Origin: Vibrio galatheae
GTDB taxonomy: Bacteria; Pseudomonadota; Gammaproteobacteria; Enterobacterales; Vibrionaceae
NCBI RefSeq assembly: GCF_000967545.1
Contig: NZ_JXXV01000016.1
Coordinates: 62,001-126,000, forward strand
DNA: 64,000 nucleotides
Reading direction: 5' to 3'
Positions within the stretch are counted from its first letter, which is position 1. Each line of letters begins with the position of its first letter. Under the pieces are notes generated by a model that did not search any database, had not been told where the DNA came from, and saw only the letters and a program-made list of their open reading frames with translations. Position numbers and translations under genes: made by a program. Positions 1 through 7,581 of the stretch are shown one piece after another.

Positions 1-695
1 GTCATCAGTTGCGTTCGCAAAGAAAGGGATTAAATCCGACGCCAGGAAATACGCCAAAAAAGGCTAATGCGGCATCTGTAAAACCAGAATCTGTTCTTGA
101 TCGTGTTGCAAAAAAACACTCAGGTTCAGCTCAGGTGTCGCCCTCTTTATCGGCCAATATAGCGGCGGAATCTGAATTAGATAAGAATGAACCTTATCAA
201 TGGAAACCAACTTTGCCCCAAGTAGCGAAAGAGTCGATCGAGCTGACTCCCACACTACTTAAAAAAGCGCTTGAGCATGAAAAAACACCGGAAATGGTGC
301 AGAAGTTGGTCGATGAAAGTTTAGAGCAAAGTGAGTGGGCCAAGCTCATCAGCCAACTTACTACGGCAAAACTGACCGAACAGTTGGCGCTGAATTCCCA
401 CTATGAGAAGAGCGGAGCTTCAATTTCGCTTACCTTACGTTCGGCGCAGGCACACTTAAATACAGACAGAGCTCAAAGCGAGCTATTGGATGAACTTAAC
501 CGCGTGCTGGGGGAAGAGTGTCATCTTAGCGTCGAGATTGGTGAGCAAGGTGAAACACCATTGGAATTGCGCGATAAGCTTTATCAAGGTCGATTGAAGC
601 AAGCGTTCACAAGTTTAGAACAAGATGCGAATGTTCAATTTATAGAGAAGCGTTTTGCCGCTGAACTCGATAAAGAGAGCGTGAGGCCAATCTAA
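1..695 (+). CDS. dnaX: DNA polymerase III subunit tau/gamma, C-terminal part (5' truncated)
   Basis: This is the 3' end of the clamp-loader gene; the reading frame is open from base 3 and the start lies before the window. About 230 residues are visible. They begin in a Ser/Ala/Pro-rich linker and end in the tau-specific C-terminal domain, which in E. coli binds the polymerase alpha subunit. Conserved features are the WAKLISQL segment, the LRSAQAHLN motif, PLELRDKLYQ and a terminal ELDKESVRPI resembling the E. coli ELDEESIRPI end. The linker carries an in-phase A AAA AAG slippery heptamer (56-62) that would produce the shorter gamma subunit. ybaB and recR follow on the same strand, the conserved gammaproteobacterial order. 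Confidence 0.95.
   Translation, partial: HQLRSQRKGLNPTPGNTPKKANAASVKPESVLDRVAKKHSGSAQVSPSLSANIAAESELDKNEPYQWKPTLPQVAKESIELTPTLLKKALEHEKTPEMVQKLVDESLEQSEWAKLISQLTTAKLTEQLALNSHYEKSGASISLTLRSAQAHLNTDRAQSELLDELNRVLGEECHLSVEIGEQGETPLELRDKLYQGRLKQAFTSLEQDANVQFIEKRFAAELDKESVRPI
44..67 (+). promoter_or_regulatory. dnaX: Programmed -1 ribosomal frameshift site of dnaX
   Basis: The zero-frame codons CCA AAA AAG (54-62) contain the slippery heptamer A AAA AAG at 56-62. Slipping back by one base gives AAA AAA GGC TAA, so translation stops at 65-67, one codon past the slip. A Shine-Dalgarno-like AGGA sits at 44-47, 8 nt upstream of the heptamer, like the stimulator in E. coli dnaX. About 210 residues of tau lie downstream of the site, close to the E. 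coli tau/gamma length difference. I see no strong downstream stem-loop. Confidence 0.8.
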
Positions 696-767
696 TTTTC
701 GGGGTTGAATTTTATTAACTTAGCCCCATCTAATAACGAAACAAGCTAACTAACCAGAGAGATAAAC

Positions 768-1097
768 ATGTTTGGTAAAGGCGGTATGGGCAACTTAATG
801 AAGCAAGCCCAGCAAATGCAAGAGCGTATGCAAAAGCTTCAAGAAGAAATCGCAAATATGGAAGTCACCGGTGAGTCTGGTGCTGGCCTAGTGAAAGTGA
901 CCATTACTGGTAGCCATAGCGTGCGTCGTGTTGAAATCGACGAAAGCTTGATGGAAGATGACAAAGAGATGCTTGAAGATCTCATTGCCGCTGCATTCAA
1001 TGACGCAGCTCGCCGTGTTGAAGAGACACAAAAAGAGAAAATGGCAGGTGTGACTGGCGGTATGCAATTACCTCCGGGCATGAAGATGCCGTTCTAA
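768..1097 (+). CDS. ybaB: YbaB/EbfC family nucleoid-associated protein
   Basis: A 109-residue DNA-binding protein of the YbaB/EbfC family, which coats DNA as a dimer. The N-terminal half is a Met/Gln-rich helix ([17 protein letters not shown]), followed by the beta-strand core with [19 protein letters not shown] and a C-terminal helix with the family signature [12 protein letters not shown]. Length is normal. It lies between dnaX and recR, 72 bp after dnaX and 14 bp before recR, so it is probably co-transcribed with recR. A GAGAG-type ribosome site precedes the ATG. Confidence 0.95.
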   Translation: MFGKGGMGNLMKQAQQMQERMQKLQEEIANMEVTGESGAGLVKVTITGSHSVRRVEIDESLMEDDKEMLEDLIAAAFNDAARRVEETQKEKMAGVTGGMQLPPGMKMPF

Positions 1098-1111
1098 TTG
1101 AGTAAGAACTA

Positions 1112-1711
1112 ATGCGCACCAGTCATATGCTGGAGCAATTGATGGAGGCCTTACGTTGTCTACCTGGGGTGGGTCCCAAGTCGGCACAGCGTATGGCCTT
1201 TCATTTGTTACAGCGGGATCGAAAAGGCGGCTTACAGCTTGCCGATGCACTCAGCCAAGCGATGACGGAAATTGGTCATTGTAATGAATGCCGAACGTTT
1301 ACCGAAGAAGAAACATGTCATATCTGCATGAATCCGAAACGCCAAGAAAATGGTCAGATTTGTGTGGTTGAAAGCCCGGCGGATATTGCTGCGGTTGAGG
1401 CAACAGGTCAGTTCTCTGGTCGATACTTTGTCTTGATGGGGCACTTATCACCACTAGACGGTATTGGCCCGAGCGATATTGGTTTAGATATTTTAGACTT
1501 TCGTTTGCGTCGTGGTGATGTCAGTGAGGTCATACTGGCGACCAATCCAACGGTGGAGGGGGAAGCAACCGCTCATTATATTGCTGAGCTTTGCCGTGAA
1601 CACCAAGTGCAAGCGAGTCGAATCGCGCATGGTGTCCCTGTTGGTGGAGAGCTAGAGCTTGTCGATGGAACGACCTTGTCACACTCCTTGCTGGGTAGAC
1701 AAAAACTTTAG
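1112..1711 (+). CDS. recR: Recombination mediator protein RecR
   Basis: RecR (199 aa) works with RecO and RecF to load RecA on SSB-coated gaps. The sequence shows the N-terminal helix-hairpin-helix ([17 protein letters not shown]), a four-Cys zinc finger ([16 protein letters not shown], residues about 54-69), and the Toprim domain beginning at [14 protein letters not shown] with the typical [17 protein letters not shown] stretch ([11 protein letters not shown]). The C-terminus holds the Walker-B-like and GGELELVD segments. Full length for the family. A strong terminator follows. Confidence 0.97.
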   Translation: MRTSHMLEQLMEALRCLPGVGPKSAQRMAFHLLQRDRKGGLQLADALSQAMTEIGHCNECRTFTEEETCHICMNPKRQENGQICVVESPADIAAVEATGQFSGRYFVLMGHLSPLDGIGPSDIGLDILDFRLRRGDVSEVILATNPTVEGEATAHYIAELCREHQVQASRIAHGVPVGGELELVDGTTLSHSLLGRQKL

Positions 1712-1726
1712 CTCAATCAAATTAAC

Positions 1727-1756
1727 AAAAGCGATGCCCGAAAGCATCGCTTTTTT
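1727..1756. terminator. Bidirectional rho-independent terminator between recR and the convergent lipoprotein gene
   Basis: AAAAGCGATGC and GCATCGCTTTT form an 11-bp stem with a 6-nt loop, followed by a T run on the plus strand and flanked by A residues that serve the minus strand. It separates recR from the convergent gene ending at 1758. Confidence 0.9.
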
Positions 1757-1757
1757 G

Positions 1758-2825
1758 TTAGTGTAAAACCAACTTAGTGGTTAATGGCAAACTGGTTAAA
1801 AACTCGAACCTTTCGCCACCCAAGCTAACAAAGTCGATAAACCTAGCGAACTGCTGTGCCGATAGGCTACTTTCTGCGCCTACTACCTCAAATCGGGTTT
1901 CACTCACGTCTTTGTTGGCTTGTATTTGGATGCAGTCAACCTCTTGTTCAGATTCCGCAAGACACAAATTGAAGTGTCGGGTTGTTAGCCTTGTTATTAG
2001 CGTCAGCAAAAGTTGATCATTGAATACCCCGCTGGTACGAAAGTCGAGTTTGATTTGTTGGGTTGATGATAAGCTTGAGAGTGCCTTGGTTAGCCCAACG
2101 AGTAACTCTTGACTTGAAATGTTGCCGAGCGAATCAAAGCGTACTGTGCCGATACCGTTGTCTTGAGACCAAGTTACGTGTTCAACCGTTGAATCTCTGC
2201 CACTAAGGTTACTGTCAATGGTGCGCAACTCAAGTTGGCCAGTATTGAGATCACTAATCATCTTGGTGACCAGCTTATGCCATTGTGTATCCGATGTTAT
2301 TTGCTCTACTTCAATTAGGTAAGGCTGATACAGTGCTTGCCATTGATCTTCAATCTCAGGGTAGCGGACTTGGTCTTCAGCAACGGTATTCCACATCAAG
2401 TTGTAGTCATCGCTATAACTGCGACTGCTTCTAGCTGATGCGACTTTCGCGCTTTGCGTTAAAACGATTTTGACTCTGTCTGTGTTGGTCCTATCTCCGC
2501 TATCTTTGACATATAATTCGAATGTGTACGTTCCTGTAGTTTCGGGATTGAGTAACGTCGCGGTTAGGCTATCTGAGTTTAGAATAGTTAAATTTTCAGG
2601 CCCTGAAGTCTGCGTCCACTTGGTATCTTTAATACTGTACACATGTTTAGGGTATGTTTTCGCAGAGCCACTTAACGTGATCTTGCTTATCGGCAGCGTA
2701 TAGACTTTGTCACTGCCAGCATCTACTGTTGGTTTGGTATATTTTTCTGCGTCACCAATATCGTCATCACAACCAGAGAGAACAATCAGTGCACCGAGAA
2801 CAAGATATTTGACAAACATAGACAT
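1758..2825 (-). CDS. Putative lipoprotein with PKD-like and degenerate S41-peptidase-like domains
   Basis: A 355-residue predicted lipoprotein. Start chosen at the ATG at 2825 because GAGGGAT lies just upstream; a TTG 15 bases further up is less likely. A hydrophobic signal ends in the lipobox LSGC (Cys about residue 19). Residues about 30-130 look like a PKD/Ig-type repeat (VDAGSDKVYTLP...YTFELYVKDSGD). The rest resembles S41-family proteases: YPEIEDQWQALYQPYLIEV, then IGTVRFDSLG and IKLDFRTSG. The usual DGH motif reads NTGQ, so the catalytic His seems lost, while an LSAQQF segment may correspond to the active-site SAxE. Probably non-enzymatic. Three bases separate its TTG frame from the DUF2860 gene upstream, so the two form an operon. 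Function unknown; the S41 relation is my inference. Confidence 0.7.
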   Translation of the reverse strand: MSMFVKYLVLGALIVLSGCDDDIGDAEKYTKPTVDAGSDKVYTLPISKITLSGSAKTYPKHVYSIKDTKWTQTSGPENLTILNSDSLTATLLNPETTGTYTFELYVKDSGDRTNTDRVKIVLTQSAKVASARSSRSYSDDYNLMWNTVAEDQVRYPEIEDQWQALYQPYLIEVEQITSDTQWHKLVTKMISDLNTGQLELRTIDSNLSGRDSTVEHVTWSQDNGIGTVRFDSLGNISSQELLVGLTKALSSLSSTQQIKLDFRTSGVFNDQLLLTLITRLTTRHFNLCLAESEQEVDCIQIQANKDVSETRFEVVGAESSLSAQQFARFIDFVSLGGERFEFLTSLPLTTKLVLH

Positions 2826-2843
2826 GGTGATCCCTCGCAATGA

Positions 2844-3845
2844 TTAGAAGTGGTAGCTCACGCCAGTAGAAAGGAAGAGGTTTTCGCTACTGTAAAACTC
2901 GATATCAGATTCTGTTATTTGATAACCCCCCATTAGGTTTAGGTCGGTGTTAGGCAGGTTAAGTAGGTTGTGGTAGCTGTAAACAGAGAACAGCCCAAAA
3001 CTTTGATAATCTTGTTTACGGTTGAACTGAGGGTTGTCTTGAGCAAACTCGGCAATACTGTTGCGAAATGTTGTGGTAAACGTGTGTCTTGGCAGGTTTA
3101 TGACGACAGCAACTTGACCACTGATCTCATCAAAAGAGTGTGAATGGCCTTTGGCATCTCTCCGCGTGTAATACATCGAAGGAGCAATCGTCAACGCTTT
3201 GCCAATTGGAAAAGCGATTTCTGTACCAAATCTATGATAATCGCTGTCACGAGCAAGTTGCGCTTGCTCTGCCGCTGACAGAAGCACAGACCGGCCAATA
3301 TCGTCTTGGTCGACTTCGCTTTGCGCATAAGCGTATTTTAACGACACAGATACAGGGCTAAGTAAGTCCCAAGAAAAGCGAACCCCTGATACGGTTTGAT
3401 CTGTGACGGTTCGAGCCGTACCGGTTAAATAAGGGTCGCGCCACACTTCATCTTGACCGGGTACACTGCCAAATAAAGCGCCAGTTAATGCGCTATTCCT
3501 GGTTAATTTTTGTGTTACCCCCAACTCTGCTTGAAAGTTGGCTTCAGTGATTTGGTCTTCACTGTTACCTAAGAAAATGACGGTGTTACCTAAACTGTAC
3601 TGCAATCGACCAAGCAGGATAGGAGATACTTGGCTAACCTGCTGACCCTTATTATTTAAGTCGTGCGTAATGGCGTTATCGTCATGAGTATTGTGTTGAG
3701 ATTGGGTTTGGCTGTAGCCCGCATTGAGGCTAATTGCACCACTAAAGCCCGGCGTGAAAGGATCGCGTTGGGCTAACGCATTGAAAGAACTAACCGAGAT
3801 AACTGAAGCGCCAACGAGCGCGGTAAAGCTTGAACTGACGTGCAT
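2844..3845 (-). CDS. DUF2860 family outer-membrane beta-barrel protein
   Basis: A 333-residue predicted outer-membrane protein. It has a signal peptide ending near FNALAQ, then alternating amphipathic strands (FSGAISLNAGYSQ, LLGRLQYSLG, GVRFSWDLLSPVSVSLKYAY) and the terminal Phe (TGVSYHF) recognised by the BAM assembly machinery. Layout and wording match what I recall of the Vibrio DUF2860 family, whose function is unknown. The start has AAAGGAT 5 nt upstream. It is first in a two-gene operon with the S41-like lipoprotein and lies 75 bp after an RstB-like kinase gene. An inverted repeat (3857-3886) directly precedes its ribosome site. Confidence 0.75.
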   Translation of the reverse strand: MHVSSSFTALVGASVISVSSFNALAQRDPFTPGFSGAISLNAGYSQTQSQHNTHDDNAITHDLNNKGQQVSQVSPILLGRLQYSLGNTVIFLGNSEDQITEANFQAELGVTQKLTRNSALTGALFGSVPGQDEVWRDPYLTGTARTVTDQTVSGVRFSWDLLSPVSVSLKYAYAQSEVDQDDIGRSVLLSAAEQAQLARDSDYHRFGTEIAFPIGKALTIAPSMYYTRRDAKGHSHSFDEISGQVAVVINLPRHTFTTTFRNSIAEFAQDNPQFNRKQDYQSFGLFSVYSYHNLLNLPNTDLNLMGGYQITESDIEFYSSENLFLSTGVSYHF

Positions 3846-3856
3846 GTGAAATCCTT

Positions 3857-3886
3857 TTTGGAGTGACTTGTTTTAGCCACTCCAAA
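3857..3886 (-). terminator. Inverted repeat between kinase gene and DUF2860 gene (terminator or leader hairpin)
   Basis: TTTGGAGTG (3857-3865) and CACTCCAAA (3878-3886) form a 9-bp stem with a 12-nt loop. On the minus strand the stem is followed by AAAGGATTTCAC and the DUF2860 ATG, not by a T run, so it may be a leader hairpin beside the Shine-Dalgarno site rather than a terminator of the kinase gene. Confidence 0.45.
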
Positions 3887-3920
3887 CTAACATTCACACT
3901 GGTTATTAATCGTTGGTGAT

Positions 3921-5555
3921 TTATGGACTAATTGTGTCCGATTTGGTCACAATTGGTTTTGAGTTGCCCGTAACGTTTTTAGCTGGCCAAGTGAGAGTAA
4001 ACTGCGCACCGCCCAGTGTGGATGAGGAAACTTTCGCACTGCCCTGATGCCACTTCATCACTTGACGAACAATGGCCAAACCAAGTCCATGGCCTTTGTC
4101 ACTACTGCGTTCTTGGTTATCAAGTTGAATAAAGGGTTCAAAGATTTTTTCAGCATCTTTGCTCGCTATGCCCGGCCCATCATCTTCAATACTTATCATG
4201 TATAGATTGCTCTCATTCGCAAAAGAGATCGCAATCTTGGTTTGTGCAAAGCGACTGGCATTGGCAAGCAAGTTTTTGACTGCGCGCATTAAGCCCGCTT
4301 TGTCGATAAATAAGGTATCTGTTCGTAAGCTGGGGGAACAATATAGCCTGATCTCTAATTCACTGTGCTCAAGACGGAAAAATTCCACCTCTTTAGCGAG
4401 CTCATCAGCGAAGCAGCATTGACTAAACTGGGTAACATCAGCAATTCGGTTGTAGCGAGACAATAGTAGATTCTGATTTATTAAATGATCCAAGTCTTCA
4501 ATGCTGGATTGAATCGTATTGTGGTACTTCTGCTTTTGAGTTGTCGGCAGTGATTCATCTTCAATCATCTCTAACGCAAACCTCAGTCTATATAAAGGCG
4601 TGCGTAAATCGTGGGCGATTGCATTGGTCAGCTCACGTTGCCCAGCGATCAGTCTCTCTATATTATCCGCCATGGTATTGAACGATGCGCTGAGCTGAGA
4701 AACGACGGATAGACGAGACGCTTTAGCTCGTTGAGAAAGTCGCCCTTGACCAAATTCGTTGGCAGTGTGCACCAGTCGCTTTAAATCCCGCCACAGTGGA
4801 AATACCCAAAGTACTAGCGCGAGTGAGATCAGCAAAAAAAACAGTCCGCCGATCGCAGATGTGAGCTTCATTTGGGTACTTTGAGACATGTCATCGTGAA
4901 CATGAAGCCAAATGCCCTCTTCTACCGGTGCGAGCAGCTCAACTTGCCCTGCTTGGTTGATGTAACTGACAATCTCATTTGGCGATTCTTCAATGGCTTT
5001 ATGCCCAGAGAGAGAAAGCTCGCTGGTCTCTTTCAGGCTTATTTGGAAAGGTATTCGGGCATTTTTTTCTGCCAAATCTTGCTGCCAAGATTCTTTGGCA
5101 AGGGCGCGAAGTTGCTGTGACGCTAGGTAGAGCGTACCTCTTGCCTGATTCAGAACCGCAAGCTGTGTTGACTCGTTCAACGCAAAGTAAATGAGATAGT
5201 CACTATCGCCAACACGCTTGAGTAGAGCCATAGGATCGCCGAACACAAAAGCAGTTTCGCCACGGCGAATAGATTCCAGAACCTTAACATCGTCTTGATA
5301 ATTTTCGATAGGCTCAAGCTTGAGGGGATAGGCGAAGTGCTTAGCGTGGGTCTGGATAATGGCTTGCCATTGACTTTGTGGCTTTTCTAGCAGCTTATCT
5401 GTCAGGATATCGAAGTTGACGGTGTAAATTTGCTTATAGAACTGTTCAGAAAAAGATTCATTTAAGCGTTGAATAGGGTTAAACGAGGTGGGAATAATCA
5501 GTAGGATGATAGGCACAAATACGGCTAACCATAGAATAAAAAACGCTCTGATCAT
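3921..5555 (-). CDS. RstB-like sensor histidine kinase
   Basis: A 544-residue membrane kinase. The ATG at 5555 is chosen because it overlaps the regulator stop by 4 bp (ATGA), typical translational coupling. TM1 is at residues 1-21, followed by a periplasmic sensor of about 215 residues, TM2 (LFFLLISLALVLWVF), HAMP, a HisKA box with the phospho-acceptor in AIAHDLRTPL (about residue 315), and a HATPase_c domain with N box NLLANASRFA, G1 DDGPGI and G2 GHGLGLAIV. All catalytic motifs are intact. The RT/LYRLRF stretch and the partner's sequence point to the RstAB subgroup. The sensed signal is unknown. Confidence 0.88.
   Translation of the reverse strand: MIRAFFILWLAVFVPIILLIIPTSFNPIQRLNESFSEQFYKQIYTVNFDILTDKLLEKPQSQWQAIIQTHAKHFAYPLKLEPIENYQDDVKVLESIRRGETAFVFGDPMALLKRVGDSDYLIYFALNESTQLAVLNQARGTLYLASQQLRALAKESWQQDLAEKNARIPFQISLKETSELSLSGHKAIEESPNEIVSYINQAGQVELLAPVEEGIWLHVHDDMSQSTQMKLTSAIGGLFFLLISLALVLWVFPLWRDLKRLVHTANEFGQGRLSQRAKASRLSVVSQLSASFNTMADNIERLIAGQRELTNAIAHDLRTPLYRLRFALEMIEDESLPTTQKQKYHNTIQSSIEDLDHLINQNLLLSRYNRIADVTQFSQCCFADELAKEVEFFRLEHSELEIRLYCSPSLRTDTLFIDKAGLMRAVKNLLANASRFAQTKIAISFANESNLYMISIEDDGPGIASKDAEKIFEPFIQLDNQERSSDKGHGLGLAIVRQVMKWHQGSAKVSSSTLGGAQFTLTWPAKNVTGNSKPIVTKSDTISP
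3930..3954. promoter_or_regulatory. Candidate response-regulator site inside the 3' end of the kinase gene
   Basis: AATTGTG (3930-3936) and CACAATT (3948-3954) form an inverted repeat. The motif CTAATTGTG recurs upstream of the response-regulator gene near 6335-6343. It lies upstream of the DUF2860-lipoprotein operon, so it could be where the adjacent RstA-like regulator acts. Inference from motif sharing only. Confidence 0.35.
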
Positions 5556-6271
5556 AGGAATGCCTCCTCGTTTGAGAGACACAGTTGATAGCCGATACCG
5601 CGAATGGTTTTAATTAGCTCTGGCTCTTGTGGGTCATCATTCAGTGTGCGCCTTAAACGAGAAATTCGTCTGTCAATGGATCTATCTAGTCCATCATACT
5701 CAAATCCACGTATCGATTGAGCTATCTCATCACGTGAAACGACGCTTCCTGCGTTCTTTGCAAGTAAATGGAGGAGGTCAAACTCCGAAGTGGTCAGCTT
5801 GATGGCTTGATTGTTGACCATTACAGCACGATGTTGAAGGTTGATCGTGAGTCGGCCAAATTTCATTTCATCGTCATTGGTTTTCGCCGATAGCCGTTCT
5901 TGACGACGTAGCAATGCGCGAATACGTGATAAAAGAAGGCGCGGTTTTACTTGTTTTACGACATAATCATCGGCACCAAGTTCGAGTCCCATTACCTGAT
6001 CAATGTCGTCATCCAACGCCGTTTGCATCAAAATCATACCCTGATACTTCACTCTAATTGCACGGCATACATCCATACCACTTTGACCCGGTAGCATAAT
6101 ATCAAGAATGACCAAGTCGGGTTGCCTATCAAGAATAACGTCAACAGCAGTCACACCGTCACTAACGATCGTGACGTCAAATTCATAATTTTGTAGGAAG
6201 TCTCGAATCAAGTCAGCGAGTTCAAGATCATCTTCAACCAAGGTTATTGAGTAGGTTTTGGGCGTTGACAT
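5552..6271 (-). CDS. RstA-like OmpR-family response regulator
   Basis: A 239-residue regulator: receiver domain (acidic pocket EDD, phospho-Asp in VILDIMLPG near residue 54, conserved Lys in YVVKQVKP) and an OmpR-type winged helix (about 135-235) with the SxxLRRTLNDDP recognition region and the terminal IRGIGYQL. The FEYDGLDRSIDRRISRLR stretch resembles E. coli RstA. The residue after the receiver Lys is Gln instead of the usual Pro, an RstA-like departure from canonical OmpR members. It is the first gene of the pair. Three TGTGAC direct repeats lie upstream and could be autoregulatory sites. Confidence 0.88.
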   Translation of the reverse strand: MSTPKTYSITLVEDDLELADLIRDFLQNYEFDVTIVSDGVTAVDVILDRQPDLVILDIMLPGQSGMDVCRAIRVKYQGMILMQTALDDDIDQVMGLELGADDYVVKQVKPRLLLSRIRALLRRQERLSAKTNDDEMKFGRLTINLQHRAVMVNNQAIKLTTSEFDLLHLLAKNAGSVVSRDEIAQSIRGFEYDGLDRSIDRRISRLRRTLNDDPQEPELIKTIRGIGYQLCLSNEEAFL

Positions 6272-6329
6272 TCAGTTTTGAAAAATGATGGATGGTGAGG
6301 AAACTATAACTCACAGGAATGATCAACAA

Positions 6330-6364
6330 TGTGACTAATTGTGACTGGAAGGCAAAGTTGTGAC
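6330..6364. promoter_or_regulatory. Three TGTGAC direct repeats upstream of the response-regulator gene
   Basis: TGTGAC begins at 6330, 6340 and 6359, spaced 10 and 19 bases, i.e. about one and two helical turns on the same DNA face. On the coding strand this reads GTCACA, repeated. Such phased direct repeats suit OmpR-family binding. They lie 59-94 bp upstream of the start codon. Confidence 0.45.
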
Positions 6365-6436
6365 GAATTTAGGATTATCGCAACGAGATCTATCTATAAG
6401 CGGAGGATTTAACAAAGTACGAGGAACATCAGTCTG

Positions 6437-6685
6437 TTAGGTCAGGTTTTCCAACTCGGTGATGTTATCAAACGCTTGTTGATTAGTCGAACCACAAACG
6501 ATGGGGCAAGGCTTGAACTCATGGCATACTTTAGGGCGTTCGGGCTTGCCAAAAAGTTTGCACAGATTGTCTTCATTGAGCTGAATGCAACGCGTGCCAG
6601 CAGGCTTGCCATTGGGCATTCCAGGGATAGGGGAAGAAATACTTGGCGCAATACAACATGCCCCGCAACCTAAACGACATTCCAT
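6437..6685 (-). CDS. yeiW: YeiW-like Cys-cluster protein (UPF0153 / YkgJ superfamily)
   Basis: An 82-residue protein with the [26 protein letters not shown] signature of YkgJ-type zinc/iron-chelating proteins, followed by further Cys (TRCIQL, NLCKLFG, PKVCHEF, PCPIVCG). It closely resembles E. coli YeiW in length and N-terminal wording. Role unknown; it probably binds a metal or Fe-S centre through its Cys cluster. Lone minus-strand gene, divergent from ycgN, which encodes another Cys-cluster protein of the same superfamily. Confidence 0.85.
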   Translation of the reverse strand: MECRLGCGACCIAPSISSPIPGMPNGKPAGTRCIQLNEDNLCKLFGKPERPKVCHEFKPCPIVCGSTNQQAFDNITELENLT

Positions 6686-7001
6686 CTGATTTTGACCTCA
6701 ATATAAATTGGTTGTCATGGTAACAATAAATGTGCGTTCTATCACGTTCATTTAGCGCCTCTCTTTCATTTGGGAGAGTCGCACCAGCCAGTCTAAACAA
6801 ACTCGACATTCTGCAAACAGAACTCCCGGTCAATGTGGGGAAACGTTACTCAACCAAATCAAATGCTTGAACAATTGAGTTGGCACCAATCATATTTTAC
6901 AACTTAACTCGCGAGCAGAAGCACTTGCACTTTGCGCCAAGGATCTATATAAATTCCGCTTTCCTTTTCCATGACAAGAAATAAATACTTGGGGTTACCA
7001 C
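6686..7001. other. Divergent intergenic region between yeiW-like gene and ycgN
   Basis: A 316-bp stretch with no convincing gene. It should hold promoters for both flanking genes; a candidate ycgN promoter is listed separately. A short CTCTC/GAGAG inverted repeat around 6762-6779 is the only other structure I see. Confidence 0.6.
6925..6953 (+). promoter_or_regulatory. Candidate sigma-70 promoter of ycgN
   Basis: TTGCAC at 6925-6930 and TATAAA at 6948-6953 are separated by 17 bp, placing a start near 6960, about 40 nt before the ycgN ATG. The -35 match is weak. Confidence 0.4.
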
Positions 7002-7439
7002 ATGACGCAATTTTGGCAGCAAAAAGCTCTCGAAGAGATGACCGAAGAAGAGTGGGAATCACTTTGTGACGGCTGTGGTAAATGCTGTTTACACAAGTTG
7101 ATGGATGAAGATTCTGAAGAGATCTACTACACCAATGTCGCGTGCAGTTGGTTAAACAGTAAAACCTGTTCATGTAAGGATTATCCAAATCGATTCACTT
7201 CAGGCGAAGAGTGTACCAAGTTAACCCGTGAAGATATTGATGATTTTACATGGCTTCCCCATACCTGCGCTTACCGTCTCCTCGCCGAGAAGCAGCCGTT
7301 ACCCGAATGGCACCCTCTTATCACAGGTTCAAAGTCGGCGATGCATGCTGCTGGTGAGAGTGTGCGTAACAAAGTCGTGTATGAAATCGACGTCGTGGAT
7401 TGGGAAGACCACATTTTGAATCATCCCAATCGCCCCTAG
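7002..7439 (+). CDS. ycgN: YcgN family Cys-cluster protein (UPF0260)
   Basis: A 145-residue protein with the YkgJ/YcgN cysteine signature: [12 protein letters not shown] near residues 24-35, then [19 protein letters not shown] and a later CTKL and HTCAYRLL. Length and motif order match E. coli YcgN, predicted to chelate zinc or iron; its role is not established. The segment [10 protein letters not shown] is also characteristic. A rho-independent terminator follows, so it appears monocistronic. Confidence 0.92.
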   Translation: MTQFWQQKALEEMTEEEWESLCDGCGKCCLHKLMDEDSEEIYYTNVACSWLNSKTCSCKDYPNRFTSGEECTKLTREDIDDFTWLPHTCAYRLLAEKQPLPEWHPLITGSKSAMHAAGESVRNKVVYEIDVVDWEDHILNHPNRP

Positions 7440-7443
7440 TTAG

Positions 7444-7472
7444 AAAAGCAGTCGCCAATGGCGGCTGTTTTT
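7444..7472 (+). terminator. Terminator after ycgN
   Basis: CAGTCGCC and GGCGGCTG form an 8-bp stem (one G-T pair) with an AAT loop, followed by TTTTT. Confidence 0.8.
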
Positions 7473-7581
7473 GTATTGACCTTGTGCTGACGAGTAATAA
7501 GCGAATCTTATCGTTTTGTCGTGTACACTTATAATCTCAATATAATAAACAAAGACTTGTGTTTGTCTTGCAGAGGTTATC

